Positions 16,881 through 25,248 of a stretch of DNA of 43,146 nucleotides are shown one piece after another. The number at the start of each line of letters is the position of its first letter. Position 1 is the first letter of the stretch. Made by a program: the position numbers and the translations under genes. Source of the DNA: UBA8516 sp035455245 (lineage in GTDB: Archaea > Thermoproteota > Nitrososphaeria > Nitrososphaerales > Nitrosopumilaceae). The notes beneath the pieces are model-generated. The model was given only the letters and a program-made list of their open reading frames with translations, was not told where the DNA came from and searched no databases. The DNA lies in NCBI GenBank assembly GCA_035455245.1, contig DATIFN010000007.1:1-43146 (forward strand), written 5' to 3'.

Positions 16881-17319
16881 GCTCTTTTTTAATTTGGTAT
16901 AGGTTACGTTTTGCGATTACAACCAAATCACCATTATCCTTAGATCCCTCAAACTCAATAGCCAAAAGGCCATAATTTTCATTAAGATCAGTTTTTTCTG
17001 ATATCTTAAACTTCATTTTCAAATTATCATCAGTGTAAAGGGGTTTTAGGAACCTGGCATGTCTTCCGTTCCAGGATGGATCTCCATCCATCCCATAAAA
17101 AATCAACAAGTTCCCATACATTTCTTTTAGTCTTGTAAACTCGCCTTCCATTCTTCCCAGTATTGCCCTGCCAGAGACAATCTTTTTTGAGCCATCATTT
17201 TTTTTGTATAACACGTTTTTTATTCCAGAAAAGGAAAGATAGTTTTCAAGTTCTGCCAAAGATATTTTTCCTTCAGAAAAAAATTCATCGCCCACGTTGA
17301 GCTCCGAAAACTTCTTCAT
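16864..17319 (-). CDS. MaoC-like hotdog protein without the usual hydratase residues
   Basis: The 151-residue single hotdog domain resembles MaoC/hydratase-2 proteins: N-terminal FSELNVGDEF, the long helix region SGRAILGRMEGEFTRL and FLKPLYTDDNLKMKFKI. The place where hydratase 2 carries its catalytic motif (SGDxNPxH) reads SGIKNVLY here, so Asp and His both seem replaced. The protein may be a non-catalytic partner, a thioesterase-like enzyme or a diverged dehydratase. Its start overlaps the last base of the tandem-SDR gene, so the two are translationally coupled and probably act on the same acyl-CoA or acyl thioester. The family call is likely; the activity is unknown. Confidence 0.7.
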   Translation of the reverse strand: MKKFSELNVGDEFFSEGKISLAELENYLSFSGIKNVLYKKNDGSKKIVSGRAILGRMEGEFTRLKEMYGNLLIFYGMDGDPSWNGRHARFLKPLYTDDNLKMKFKISEKTDLNENYGLLAIEFEGSKDNGDLVVIAKRNLYQIKKEPTTNQ

Positions 17320-19106
17320 TAGGATCGTATTTCGTCAGGATAGAAAATTACTTCAGAACTAGAAGTCGCTTTTCCTGATGCAAAATATTTTATTGCCCTA
17401 AACACGCGTTCATTGCTTGGTTCCGTTCCATCTACACTTCCTGGTAGCACCAAAAATACTCTAACATTAGATTTTAGAACGTCGCTTAATTCTTGATTTA
17501 CTGTAGTTGCAAATGGTCTTAGTGCTCCACGAAATACGTCTACTTTGGCTCGTTCCGCACCTGTCACTTTTGAACCCACCGGAAAGTCAGGACCGATGAT
17601 GACCATGGTTCCAGATTTTCCCTTAAAAAGAGGCGGGTTTTTTGCACCGTCTGGAACAAACACGCCAAGGGATTCTTGTCCTACGACTGCCGGAGTTAGT
17701 ATGAATTTGTCTATTACTGAATCCCACTGTGACCTTGGAATCTCTGTTATCTTTGAAAATGAAGGGACTTTTCCTGTCACATGAATTGTCATTGAGATAG
17801 AACCAACTTTTTCTGTAGCAGTTCCAAACCATCTTTTTACCTCTTCTTGGTTTGTAAGATCAATTGCATGTGAATGGAACTTTGCAAATCTTTCCTGGTT
17901 TTGTTTTGGTATATTTTTTGAAAATAGAATAACCACTTTCCCTCCGGACTTTTCAATATTTTGAGCAAGAAACTCTACTCTTGTAATATCGGTGTCTTCT
18001 GATGCATCAACAGTAAAAACTACAACTTTGGATACAAAATCGGCTGGAAGATCTGGTATTGTGGAAGTAATGTGTGGTTTGACTGGATAAAATACTCTGT
18101 CGCCTGGTATTACTTTTCCATTAAGAATCTTTGAAATTTCATCATCACATAACATAAGAACTGTTTCTGCAACTTGAGGTTGTGATAAGAATTGTTCATC
18201 AGCTATCATTTTACTCGTGTTAAGTTGTACCTTTTCTGCTATTTGCTGGATCTTTGAAAGCAATGACATAATTGTCGTATTTAGTCTCTGTTTTTCATCC
18301 TCTGATGTTAATCCTTTTATTTTTGCCATCTTTTCAGTCGCACTTTTAATTCCTTCCTTGACAGTTTTTTCATCTTCACCCATAAGCGGCAAGATGTCGT
18401 TGTTTACTTGTTCTACTTCTTGAGGAGTCAAACTCTCAAAGCCACTAACTCGCATAAACTCTGCAGCAGCTTTTGGATAGACCGTCTTGTAAATTCTGTC
18501 AGAATGGACGGGCCCAGGATTTGTGGCAATTGAGATTATTCCTTTTTGTGTAAGTTCCCATGACATTGCCTCTGCAAGCCTATTTTTAGCACCTTGGGAT
18601 GCAGTGTATGGACTTCGAAATCTGTAAGGTCTTTGTTCAAGTGGTCTTTCTTCAGCAAAAAAAGTTGATATTGTGATGATTTTGGAGCCAGGTTTCATTG
18701 CTTTTAACGCTTGGACCGAGGTCCAAAAAGTTCCAGTAAGATGAATTGCGACTGCACTTTTAAATTCACCCATGGGTGAATTTGCAAAACATGTTACCGG
18801 TCCTGAAACACCAGCATTGTTTACTACGATATCAACAACACCAATTGATCTTTTTATCTCATCAAACATGGACGATATTCCTTCTTCATCGCTCACATCT
18901 ACCCCAGAAAAAATCTTGACAAATCCGTTACTTTTTACTCTTGAAATCACATCTTGCAACTCCTTTGCAGCTTCTTCAAGTGGTTCTTTTCGTCTTCCTA
19001 AAATAATCACACTTGCGCCATTTTCAGCAAATTTGGTTGCAATGGCTTTACCAATGCCGGTTCCGCTGCCAGTGATAACTGCTACCTTGCCTTGAAATTT
19101 TAACAT
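17319..19106 (-). CDS. Tandem short-chain dehydrogenase resembling half of Chloroflexus malonyl-CoA reductase
   Basis: The 595-residue protein has two SDR domains. Domain 1 (about 1-250) has the NAD(P) motif GSGTGIG (13-19), NNAG (96-99), Ser147 and Tyr167, but the usual YxxxK reads YTASQ, with Gln171 where Lys is expected. A helical linker follows (about 220-310), then DGRV-type strand GKVIPGDRVFYP, then a degenerate second SDR domain (about 355-590) without a clear nucleotide motif. From memory this layout, and NPGPVHSDRIYKTVY in particular, resembles each half of the bifunctional malonyl-CoA reductase of Chloroflexus. The next gene encodes a hotdog protein overlapping by one base. A role in acyl-CoA or 3-hydroxypropionate metabolism is inference. 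Confidence 0.7.
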   Translation of the reverse strand: MLKFQGKVAVITGSGTGIGKAIATKFAENGASVIILGRRKEPLEEAAKELQDVISRVKSNGFVKIFSGVDVSDEEGISSMFDEIKRSIGVVDIVVNNAGVSGPVTCFANSPMGEFKSAVAIHLTGTFWTSVQALKAMKPGSKIITISTFFAEERPLEQRPYRFRSPYTASQGAKNRLAEAMSWELTQKGIISIATNPGPVHSDRIYKTVYPKAAAEFMRVSGFESLTPQEVEQVNNDILPLMGEDEKTVKEGIKSATEKMAKIKGLTSEDEKQRLNTTIMSLLSKIQQIAEKVQLNTSKMIADEQFLSQPQVAETVLMLCDDEISKILNGKVIPGDRVFYPVKPHITSTIPDLPADFVSKVVVFTVDASEDTDITRVEFLAQNIEKSGGKVVILFSKNIPKQNQERFAKFHSHAIDLTNQEEVKRWFGTATEKVGSISMTIHVTGKVPSFSKITEIPRSQWDSVIDKFILTPAVVGQESLGVFVPDGAKNPPLFKGKSGTMVIIGPDFPVGSKVTGAERAKVDVFRGALRPFATTVNQELSDVLKSNVRVFLVLPGSVDGTEPSNERVFRAIKYFASGKATSSSEVIFYPDEIRS

Positions 19107-19210
19107 TGATAGAAAATGACTATTTTTCTATTATTTATTCCGATTGATCTAATCTGTCCAAAACTGTTTGAAGACCAATATTTATTTGAGGGAGAAATTT
19201 ACCTTCACGC

Positions 19211-19447
19211 ATGCATGACACTGAACCGGAGACCATTCCATTAAAAACTAAACCTGAACAATTTTGTGATTTTCTAGAAGAAATAGGCATTGCTTCACAA
19301 GCAAAGGAAATTGCTACCGACGAGGTTGAAAAAGGCGATTATTATAGTAGGTATTTTTCTGTTACTCCTAGAATGGTTACCAATAAGGGCTGTCTTGAAG
19401 TAAATGGCACTAACATTGACGTCATTCAGATAATTCAGAAGGGATAG
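19211..19447 (+). CDS. Small conserved-looking hypothetical protein
   Basis: The 78-residue soluble acidic protein has no signal peptide and no motif I recognise. It begins with ATG 19211 and its stop is only 2 bp before the TTG start of the next gene, so they form a pair. The stretch QFCDFLEEIGIASQAKEIATDE looks helical and the end VNGTNIDVIQIIQKG looks like two beta strands. It is divergent from the tandem-SDR gene with 104 bp between starts. The tight coupling and sound composition support a real gene. Confidence 0.6.
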   Translation: MHDTEPETIPLKTKPEQFCDFLEEIGIASQAKEIATDEVEKGDYYSRYFSVTPRMVTNKGCLEVNGTNIDVIQIIQKG

Positions 19448-19449
19448 GT

Positions 19450-19824
19450 TTGCAAGATCCAAATCCATTGCCATGGGGGGCACAAGACAGATTTCAAGCC
19501 CATTTTATAGTTAGAAAGGATCTGAGTGAAAGTGACAAAGGACTTTATGCAGAAACCAAACTAAGCACTAAAGGTCACTTTGGATCTAAAAAATTAGTTG
19601 GCGTTCAATGGGTGGGGGGAAGGATAGCTGATCTGCTAAACAGCGATACAGAACTTACAAACATGATTCTAAAACAATCAGTCAAAGACGCACAGATAAG
19701 AGTGGATCCTACAAAAAACGGTGTAAGGATTTATGGTAAATGGAAAAACAGTAGCGAGTTTGGTATCTCAAAAGATCTATTTGCCGTTTATGACAAAATA
19801 GCATCTCACATAAAACATCTTTAA
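19450..19824 (+). CDS. Hypothetical protein paired with the preceding small gene
   Basis: The 124-residue soluble protein has no membrane segment. Beta-rich stretches (AHFIVRKDL, GVQWVGGRIADLL, DAQIRVDPTKNGVRIYGKW) alternate with short helices. I recognise no family. The start is TTG 19450, 2 bp after the previous stop. The 3' end overlaps the convergent tRNA endonuclease gene by 4 bp. Both genes of the pair are probably thaumarchaeal conserved proteins, but I cannot verify that. Confidence 0.6.
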   Translation: MQDPNPLPWGAQDRFQAHFIVRKDLSESDKGLYAETKLSTKGHFGSKKLVGVQWVGGRIADLLNSDTELTNMILKQSVKDAQIRVDPTKNGVRIYGKWKNSSEFGISKDLFAVYDKIASHIKHL

Positions 19825-20357
19825 GCTCGCCACCAGTCTAACGCTAAACAATCAACTTTGCCTTTTCCATGTGGTATTGCAAGGATGAACTGTTTTTTAA
19901 CTGTGGTAGCAAGTCTTCCTGCTAATACCACACCTGTTGCGGTAATGGTATCACTTGTGTTATACACTTGAACTAAATATGGCGCATGATCAATGCCAGG
20001 GCCTTTCTGGTACACCGCAAAATCGCAACCAAACTTTATTCCGGGGTTTACTATGTAACCCTTGTCTCTGAAATCTTGGTAGACTAGATATTTTTTGTCA
20101 AAGTTATGGTATTCTGTTCTTGCTATGTGCAAGAGATCATTTTCTGAAATTTGTTTTTTTGATTTGTAAACTTTGATCTTTGATTTTTGTACTAGATAAT
20201 AACCTTCGATCAAATCCAAAATGAGAGGTACGTTAATCTCGTCTGGCTTTGGTTTTGCTATCCCTACTGGTTTTCCATAATACCCTTCCATGAAAAGAGA
20301 GCGTGAGTCTTGAATGTTCCAGACTACAATTCTGTTTTCGATCAATTCGCCTTTCAA
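19821..20357 (-). CDS. endA: tRNA-splicing endonuclease
   Basis: The 178-residue protein has an N-terminal domain (about 1-85) and a C-terminal nuclease domain with the catalytic triad pattern of EndA: Tyr116 in GIKFGCDFAVYQKG, His124 in DHAPYLV, and Lys154/155 in TTVKKQ. It cuts precursor tRNAs at the bulge-helix-bulge. The short single-repeat form is the homotetrameric or crenarchaeal/thaumarchaeal type with a possible partner subunit. The catalytic residues are all present, so this looks like an active subunit. It converges on the hypothetical pair with 4 bp overlap. Confidence 0.9.
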   Translation of the reverse strand: MKGELIENRIVVWNIQDSRSLFMEGYYGKPVGIAKPKPDEINVPLILDLIEGYYLVQKSKIKVYKSKKQISENDLLHIARTEYHNFDKKYLVYQDFRDKGYIVNPGIKFGCDFAVYQKGPGIDHAPYLVQVYNTSDTITATGVVLAGRLATTVKKQFILAIPHGKGKVDCLALDWWRA

Positions 20358-20457
20358 TTTAGGTTTATTTTCACCTAGATACCCATAATTAACGTTATAT
20401 GAGATTCATGAGATCTCTTGGAATTGGATTATAATCACAAAATTCCACAAGTTGATC

Positions 20458-22185
20458 TTATTTTAATCTGGAAAATATTATTGGGCCAAGAAATCCTATT
20501 GTAATGATTGATAACAAACCAAGAGGAAATTCAGGCGTCACTACAAAGGGAATTTCGACCGTTTCTCCAGAATTGTTAATGTTTTCAATCCTTAGTGTTG
20601 TTGAACCATCTTGACCATTAGAAAATGTATAATCTACATAATCCCCTCCTGCTGGCGCTATTCCTGATTTTCTAAAAACCTCCTTCCCTTTTTGGAGGAT
20701 TACAAAGTCATACGCGGACTGAGGCGCTACGCGGCCAGTGTTCTTATCCTTAATTGTAAACACAAACTCTGTTTGCTCACCGATTTGAATAGTTGATGGA
20801 AACCAAGTAAGGTCTACATCATATCTGCCTTGTACCTTTTTGCCATCTTGTATTGAAAAACTAGTTAATTTTATGGGAAAAGCGTGACTTGTATTTGGTT
20901 TAGTCACTACCGAAGTAAATTCAACTCCTGCAAAACTATTGCCACTCAAATTTTCAAAGGCAATTGTTATTGGTCCAATACTATCATTTGGAATTGGAAC
21001 CTCAATTTCGTTGTTTTCTGTCTGGAAATTTGTTGTTACCCCTCTTTTTTGGAAAATGACCTTCTGATTTTGAAATAGTGAAAAGTCGTAATTCACAGAG
21101 GCTACTGTCTTGTTTATCAAATACGGATCCAATACTTTGAAGTAAAATTTAGTGTTAGAACCAGCTATGATCTTTGGAGGATCCCAACTAAGACTTACCT
21201 TGTATTGTGCATTTCTTGTAAATGCAGTTATTGGAAACTTGGCCTCATCACTAGGATGTAATGAAAAATTCATTATTGTTTCTGGATTTTCTTGCTCTAT
21301 CTCTTGCAATTCTTTTTTGGATAAGAAAATATGAATTGTCCTGTTATCCGACGAATAATCATCAATTGTTATGGTTTCATCAGGTAATGGCACGTTGTTT
21401 ACATATGCTTCGTATTTTGTGACAAGAAAATCACCAAAAGTTCTTGGTATGCGAATTTCTTGGTGCACTACTGATACCTGATCAATGTTTTCTTCTGACC
21501 AATCAAATGGCATTGAAAAATTTAAAAATTTTGTACCCGCATTGTAGTTAAAATTATTTATTTGATCATAATATGCAACAAGCCCAATTGTTTGGTTGCC
21601 GTAATCGTTATCATGAATTTGATGTGTTGTTATTTCCGGAATCGATATAGCTGCCTTGAATCCTATTGGTTGAGAGAGTTTATTCTCGTAGGAATCCATT
21701 GTTAATATGTCAATTTTGAATTTGTATAATCCCCCCGAATCAAAAATGGGGCCCTTAATTACTGCGTTTCCAGTGTTCTGGCCAAAAAGTCCTGAGAGGC
21801 CACCACCATAATTATCATCTATTGAAACATCTCCTGATTTTTGCGGTGACATGAGGAGTAGCACGCCTCCATTGTCGCTTTTGAATGTATGACTGAAAAG
21901 AACCTTGTCTCCTTTCATAGATTCTATCGCAAAAGTAACATCACTTATTGGATTTTCATTTTCATTCAATGTTATGCCTATCTCAGTTCCAGCACTGGGG
22001 TCTGTTGTTGATGCTGGTGTGGAACCAATAGTCAAAGTAATGCTTCTTCCTCCAACTATGACTGGAGGCAGTGTTTCACTTGCTAGTCCATCTGCATACG
22101 CTAAAGAAATAAAATAACCGGAAACACTAAAAAAAAATAATAAGGCTAAACTGTGCCGTCGGAAGAACATATCATTTATTCTCAA
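20458..22185 (-). CDS. Exported Ig-domain protein with PEF-CTERM tail
   Basis: The 575-residue protein has a signal peptide (about 10-31, ending AYA), a long beta-rich ectodomain and a C-terminal TPEFPLGLLSIITIGFLGPII segment with basic end, a PEF-CTERM type anchor. Two C-terminal Ig-like domains (about 330-430 and 445-550) are internal duplicates: YKVSLSWDPPKIIAGSNTKF matches YDVDLTWFPSTIQIGEQTEF, and each ends in IxFEN/LRIENI(N)NSG. They resemble the Ig-like domains of the exported proteins at 13027 and 23186. It is the last gene of an operon with a winged-helix regulator and a membrane protein; its ATG starts directly after the regulator stop. Surface display is likely, function unknown. 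Confidence 0.75.
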   Translation of the reverse strand: MRINDMFFRRHSLALLFFFSVSGYFISLAYADGLASETLPPVIVGGRSITLTIGSTPASTTDPSAGTEIGITLNENENPISDVTFAIESMKGDKVLFSHTFKSDNGGVLLLMSPQKSGDVSIDDNYGGGLSGLFGQNTGNAVIKGPIFDSGGLYKFKIDILTMDSYENKLSQPIGFKAAISIPEITTHQIHDNDYGNQTIGLVAYYDQINNFNYNAGTKFLNFSMPFDWSEENIDQVSVVHQEIRIPRTFGDFLVTKYEAYVNNVPLPDETITIDDYSSDNRTIHIFLSKKELQEIEQENPETIMNFSLHPSDEAKFPITAFTRNAQYKVSLSWDPPKIIAGSNTKFYFKVLDPYLINKTVASVNYDFSLFQNQKVIFQKRGVTTNFQTENNEIEVPIPNDSIGPITIAFENLSGNSFAGVEFTSVVTKPNTSHAFPIKLTSFSIQDGKKVQGRYDVDLTWFPSTIQIGEQTEFVFTIKDKNTGRVAPQSAYDFVILQKGKEVFRKSGIAPAGGDYVDYTFSNGQDGSTTLRIENINNSGETVEIPFVVTPEFPLGLLSIITIGFLGPIIFSRLK

Positions 22186-22683
22186 TTAAAGTGAAGTAAA
22201 GATATCTGCAAGATGATCTGCAGAACTTTCTAGTAAGTTTGGATGGTATCTGTTAATTGTTTTTTGAACAAGTTCACTGTCTGTGACTTTAAATATTCTT
22301 TTTAGATTGATATACTTACTTTCTACCACGCCATCTTGCACAAGTTGAGTCAAATAAAGAGAAACGGTGGATTGCGATCGCTTCACTTTTACTACTATCT
22401 CATTAAAAGTAAGAGAATCCTTGGAAAGAAGTGCCAAGAGAATATTTTTTGGTGTTTCTTGTCGTAGGTTTGCCATAAGTACTGATTCCTTTTTGTCTAC
22501 ACCAAGCGGATAAAACCTCGTCAATCTTGAAGATCTCTCTACAGTTATGAATCCCTTTTCTTCTAATTTTCTAGCATAATAACTTAGAACTCCGTTTTTC
22601 ATTCCTGTTAAACGCATTATCTCACGGAATTTGATACCGGGGTTTTTTTCAATAACTCCAATTACTTGTGAGCTTCTATCCAT
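22186..22683 (-). CDS. Double winged-helix transcriptional regulator
   Basis: The 165-residue protein has two winged-helix units. The first (about 1-65) reads VIEKNPGIKFREIMRLTGMKNGVLSYYARKLEEKGFI, followed by a basic wing. The second (about 75-145) reads LLSKDSLTFNEIVVKVKRSQSTVSLYLTQLVQDGVVE. This tandem arrangement is common in archaeal ArsR/MarR-like membrane-linked regulators. It sits between the membrane protein gene (1 bp gap upstream) and the exported PEF protein gene (0 bp gap downstream), so all three are one transcript. It probably controls its own operon or the divergent exported protein gene at 23186. No ligand or metal site is evident. Confidence 0.8.
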   Translation of the reverse strand: MDRSSQVIGVIEKNPGIKFREIMRLTGMKNGVLSYYARKLEEKGFITVERSSRLTRFYPLGVDKKESVLMANLRQETPKNILLALLSKDSLTFNEIVVKVKRSQSTVSLYLTQLVQDGVVESKYINLKRIFKVTDSELVQKTINRYHPNLLESSADHLADIFTSL

Positions 22684-22684
22684 A

Positions 22685-23077
22685 CTAATCCTTTCTGAAA
22701 ATTGCTAATGTAAAGATTCCGAGCATTATCAACACTAGAATATGCCCTGCTTCCAACATCGAAATCTCACCAAAATAGAAAGTAAAGGGCCACGTAGCTT
22801 CAATCAGGTAGAATATTTCTGAAGATATGAAAACACCAAATGCAATCATTGTAAAACAGAGTCTTTTTGTTCTAACCTTATGGTATGCAAGAGCTGAAAC
22901 TATAGTCAGAAAAAGAGAAATTGCTATACCTCCAAGATGCAAAAAAATGTGGTAGATGTGGGTTCCATGAAAGATGTGAGGAAGAATTATTGGAATCGCT
23001 AATATGCCTACGACAGAAAATACTACTATACTAAATAAAGTTGGTTTGTTTTCTGCTAAGTGTTGTGGATTTAGCAT
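22685..23077 (-). CDS. Four-helix integral membrane protein
   Basis: The 130-residue protein has four hydrophobic segments at about 13-33, 42-64, 71-92 and 103-125. Several His occur in or near the membrane (LPHIFHGTHIYHIFLHLGG), with a further Glu/His pair in MLEAGHIL, so metal or heme binding is conceivable but unproven. It is the first gene of a three-gene operon with a winged-helix regulator and an exported protein, and is divergent from another exported protein at 23186. The pairing of a small membrane protein with a double winged helix suggests a membrane-linked sensor; this is inference. Confidence 0.65.
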   Translation of the reverse strand: MLNPQHLAENKPTLFSIVVFSVVGILAIPIILPHIFHGTHIYHIFLHLGGIAISLFLTIVSALAYHKVRTKRLCFTMIAFGVFISSEIFYLIEATWPFTFYFGEISMLEAGHILVLIMLGIFTLAIFRKD

Positions 23078-23185
23078 CTTGTTTTGATTAGTATTTCTAA
23101 AAACTTAAACGAACTGGTACAATAATCGAACCAGTTTCATGTTTGCTCCAAAATTGTTAATTAGTATTTTTTTGATAAAAAGACG

Positions 23186-24139
23186 TTGAACACCAAATTT
23201 GTCATTGTTCTAATGTTAGCTCTTTCTGTTGGATTAGTAGGCAATGCTTACGCTCACAAGGAACAGATTATAGGGAATTATAAAATTGAGGCTGGTTGGA
23301 AAGAAGAGCCGCCAGTTGTAGGTGAGAGTAACGCTGTTGAAGTTTTGGTAAGTTCTGCTCTAGGAAATGCTACCGAAGAAACCAACATGACAGAAGGAAT
23401 GACATCGGGTCATATGGCTAACGAAACAACACAGGTGCCAGCAGAAGAAGAAGGACCATTAGAAAATGGAATTTCTGGTCTTGCAGATAAATTACAGGTG
23501 GATATTACGGTGAACGGAAAGAAAACTTTCTTGACACTTGTAGAGGACAAGGATGTACCTGGAGACTATTTTGGTGATTATACGCCATCTGAATCTGGTT
23601 TCCCAACAGTTCACATCTTTGGAAAAATTATTGATACTGACGTAGAAGCAACATATCATATAGAAAAAATAGAGAAAGCTGGCGAACAAGGTGAAAAGAC
23701 ACATGTGTCCGGAATTTCATCTGACGGTTCTGTACATGTTAACATTGACTCCACTGTTCCAAAGGCAGGTGAACCAATGACTATAGATGTAACATTTACA
23801 GATGCAGATGGAAAACAAATCCAACACATCAATCATGATATCACTGCGACACAAGATGGCACTATGGTTCTATCTGAAACTGACGCACATCATCATGAAG
23901 GTGAAGGTACACACACAACCGATGCTTTAGCATCTGATAATCCTGTTGATATCAAGGTAAAAATTCTTGGCATCGGACTTCCTGATACTGATCCATCAAC
24001 GTGGACCGGTCCAAAGGGCGACGTAGTTTCGTTACAAGTAGTTCCAGAGTTTGGTTCGCTTGCAATGATAATTCTTGCAGTATCAACTGTCAGCATTATT
24101 GCAATTAGCCTAAAAACCAGAGTCATTCCAAAACTCTGA
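23186..24139 (+). CDS. Exported two-domain protein with PEFG-CTERM tail
   Basis: The 317-residue protein has a signal peptide (about 1-23, NAYA-HK). An N-terminal domain beginning HKEQIIGNYKIEAGWKEEPP follows, of the kind seen in periplasmic copper- or metal-related YtkA-like proteins. A Ser/Thr/Glu linker with Met and His (about 65-95) comes next, then an Ig-like domain (about 175-285) containing SDNPVDIKVKILGIGLP and WTGPKGD, shared with the protein at 13027. A His-rich loop (ETDAHHHEGEGTHTT) lies in this domain. The tail VVPEFGSLAMIILAVS is a PEFG-CTERM signal. The start is TTG 23186. The His- and Met-rich segments suggest metal contact, but this is inference. Confidence 0.75.
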   Translation: MNTKFVIVLMLALSVGLVGNAYAHKEQIIGNYKIEAGWKEEPPVVGESNAVEVLVSSALGNATEETNMTEGMTSGHMANETTQVPAEEEGPLENGISGLADKLQVDITVNGKKTFLTLVEDKDVPGDYFGDYTPSESGFPTVHIFGKIIDTDVEATYHIEKIEKAGEQGEKTHVSGISSDGSVHVNIDSTVPKAGEPMTIDVTFTDADGKQIQHINHDITATQDGTMVLSETDAHHHEGEGTHTTDALASDNPVDIKVKILGIGLPDTDPSTWTGPKGDVVSLQVVPEFGSLAMIILAVSTVSIIAISLKTRVIPKL

Positions 24140-24165
24140 CTTTTTGGCCATTCTGCAACAAGTAA

Positions 24166-25050
24166 CTACGTCTTTATGATATTTTTGTCAATTAAGAACT
24201 TGAACCCGTTTAGTACTTCTTCCTCTGTTATCAATTTTTGATCATACCAATTCAAAACAGTTCCAAACCAATCAGGAATTTTAGATTCTTTGATTAAGGA
24301 AATCGATAAAGGTTTTTTCATACCGCCTTCAGTCTGAAGTGTTATGACATCTCCACTTGAAATTTTGATGTAATTGAGTTCATGAGGATGACCTAGTCCA
24401 AGTATTCTAAGTTGAATCACTAGTGTATTGTCAGAGATCAAAGGACCTACATTATAATCGACCTTACCATCAGGCTGTCTGTCATCATATTCTACTGGGA
24501 CCAAAGAGCCGTCTTGTAGTGCAATTATCGCATAATTGACATCTGAAAGTGGTTCACCATATTTTCCTGTGAAAAATATTCGAATTGGTATTGTTTCCCC
24601 CTTTTGTGGTGTGGCAGATACTAGATTGGCAATCAATGAACCTTCAGTTGACTTTGCAGTTAAGACTGTCCCTTCAGATACAGGCGATAAAACAGGATCG
24701 GTTATTGCAAGAGAATTTTTATCTACCACTCTAATCAAACCATGTCCTTGATGAGGCACTGAACAAAAATACAAGTAATCACCAGTTTCATCAAACGAAT
24801 GTACGAAAACTCCACCAGCAGGTGTTATACCACTATCAAAAATTCCATCTACATGATCATAGTTATCCACACTTGTTGCTTGGTATGCTCTGTCAAAATA
24901 ATTCATCCACACCACGCTGTCACCAACATGGATTGTATCTGTTTCCAGACATTGATCTTCTCCCATGCCTTTTTGAAGCACCGCAGCCTCTGCATTTACA
25001 AAGGGTAGTAATATTACAGCCAGGAAAAAAAATAAACTTGTAAATTTCAT
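24166..25050 (-). CDS. Exported cupredoxin-like protein lacking a complete copper site, with Ig-like domain
   Basis: The 294-residue protein has a signal peptide (about 1-22) and a plastocyanin-like domain (about 25-110). In place of the first His ligand there is Tyr56 (RAYQATS). Cys96 and His100 remain in CSVPHQGHG, but Leu104 follows where the axial Met would stand. A second Ig-like domain (about 135-245) shares SDN and LRILGLGHP with its neighbours. The end, KIPDWFGTVLNWYDQKL then EEEVLNGFKFLIDKNII, is the archaeal C-terminal motif seen on many thaumarchaeal exported proteins. The gene is alone on its strand, 27 bp from the convergent exported protein. A structural or altered-metal role is more likely than electron transfer. 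Confidence 0.75.
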   Translation of the reverse strand: MKFTSLFFFLAVILLPFVNAEAAVLQKGMGEDQCLETDTIHVGDSVVWMNYFDRAYQATSVDNYDHVDGIFDSGITPAGGVFVHSFDETGDYLYFCSVPHQGHGLIRVVDKNSLAITDPVLSPVSEGTVLTAKSTEGSLIANLVSATPQKGETIPIRIFFTGKYGEPLSDVNYAIIALQDGSLVPVEYDDRQPDGKVDYNVGPLISDNTLVIQLRILGLGHPHELNYIKISSGDVITLQTEGGMKKPLSISLIKESKIPDWFGTVLNWYDQKLITEEEVLNGFKFLIDKNIIKT

Positions 25051-25092
25051 TTTCTCTTTAGCAGATATGTTAACTCAAATTTAATGTCTTAT

Positions 25093-25105
25093 GTAACGAA
25101 GTTAC
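25093..25105. promoter_or_regulatory. Palindrome upstream of the cupredoxin-like gene
   Basis: GTAAC-GAA-GTTAC is a perfect palindrome 43-55 bp upstream of ATG 25050. Its core TAAC-N3-GTTA also occurs upstream of the intact cupredoxin gene (42471-42487). Confidence 0.35.
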
Positions 25106-25248
25106 CTTGATGCAAAACCTACCACGAAAATAATTGTTTTATCCAAATTGGCTTTCTAATTTATTTATAAGATATTCTAAGATAATAGGTTTTCTCCATC
25201 ATGTTTGAAAATATCATACGATGAAAAAAATTCTAATGTTTGTTTGAT

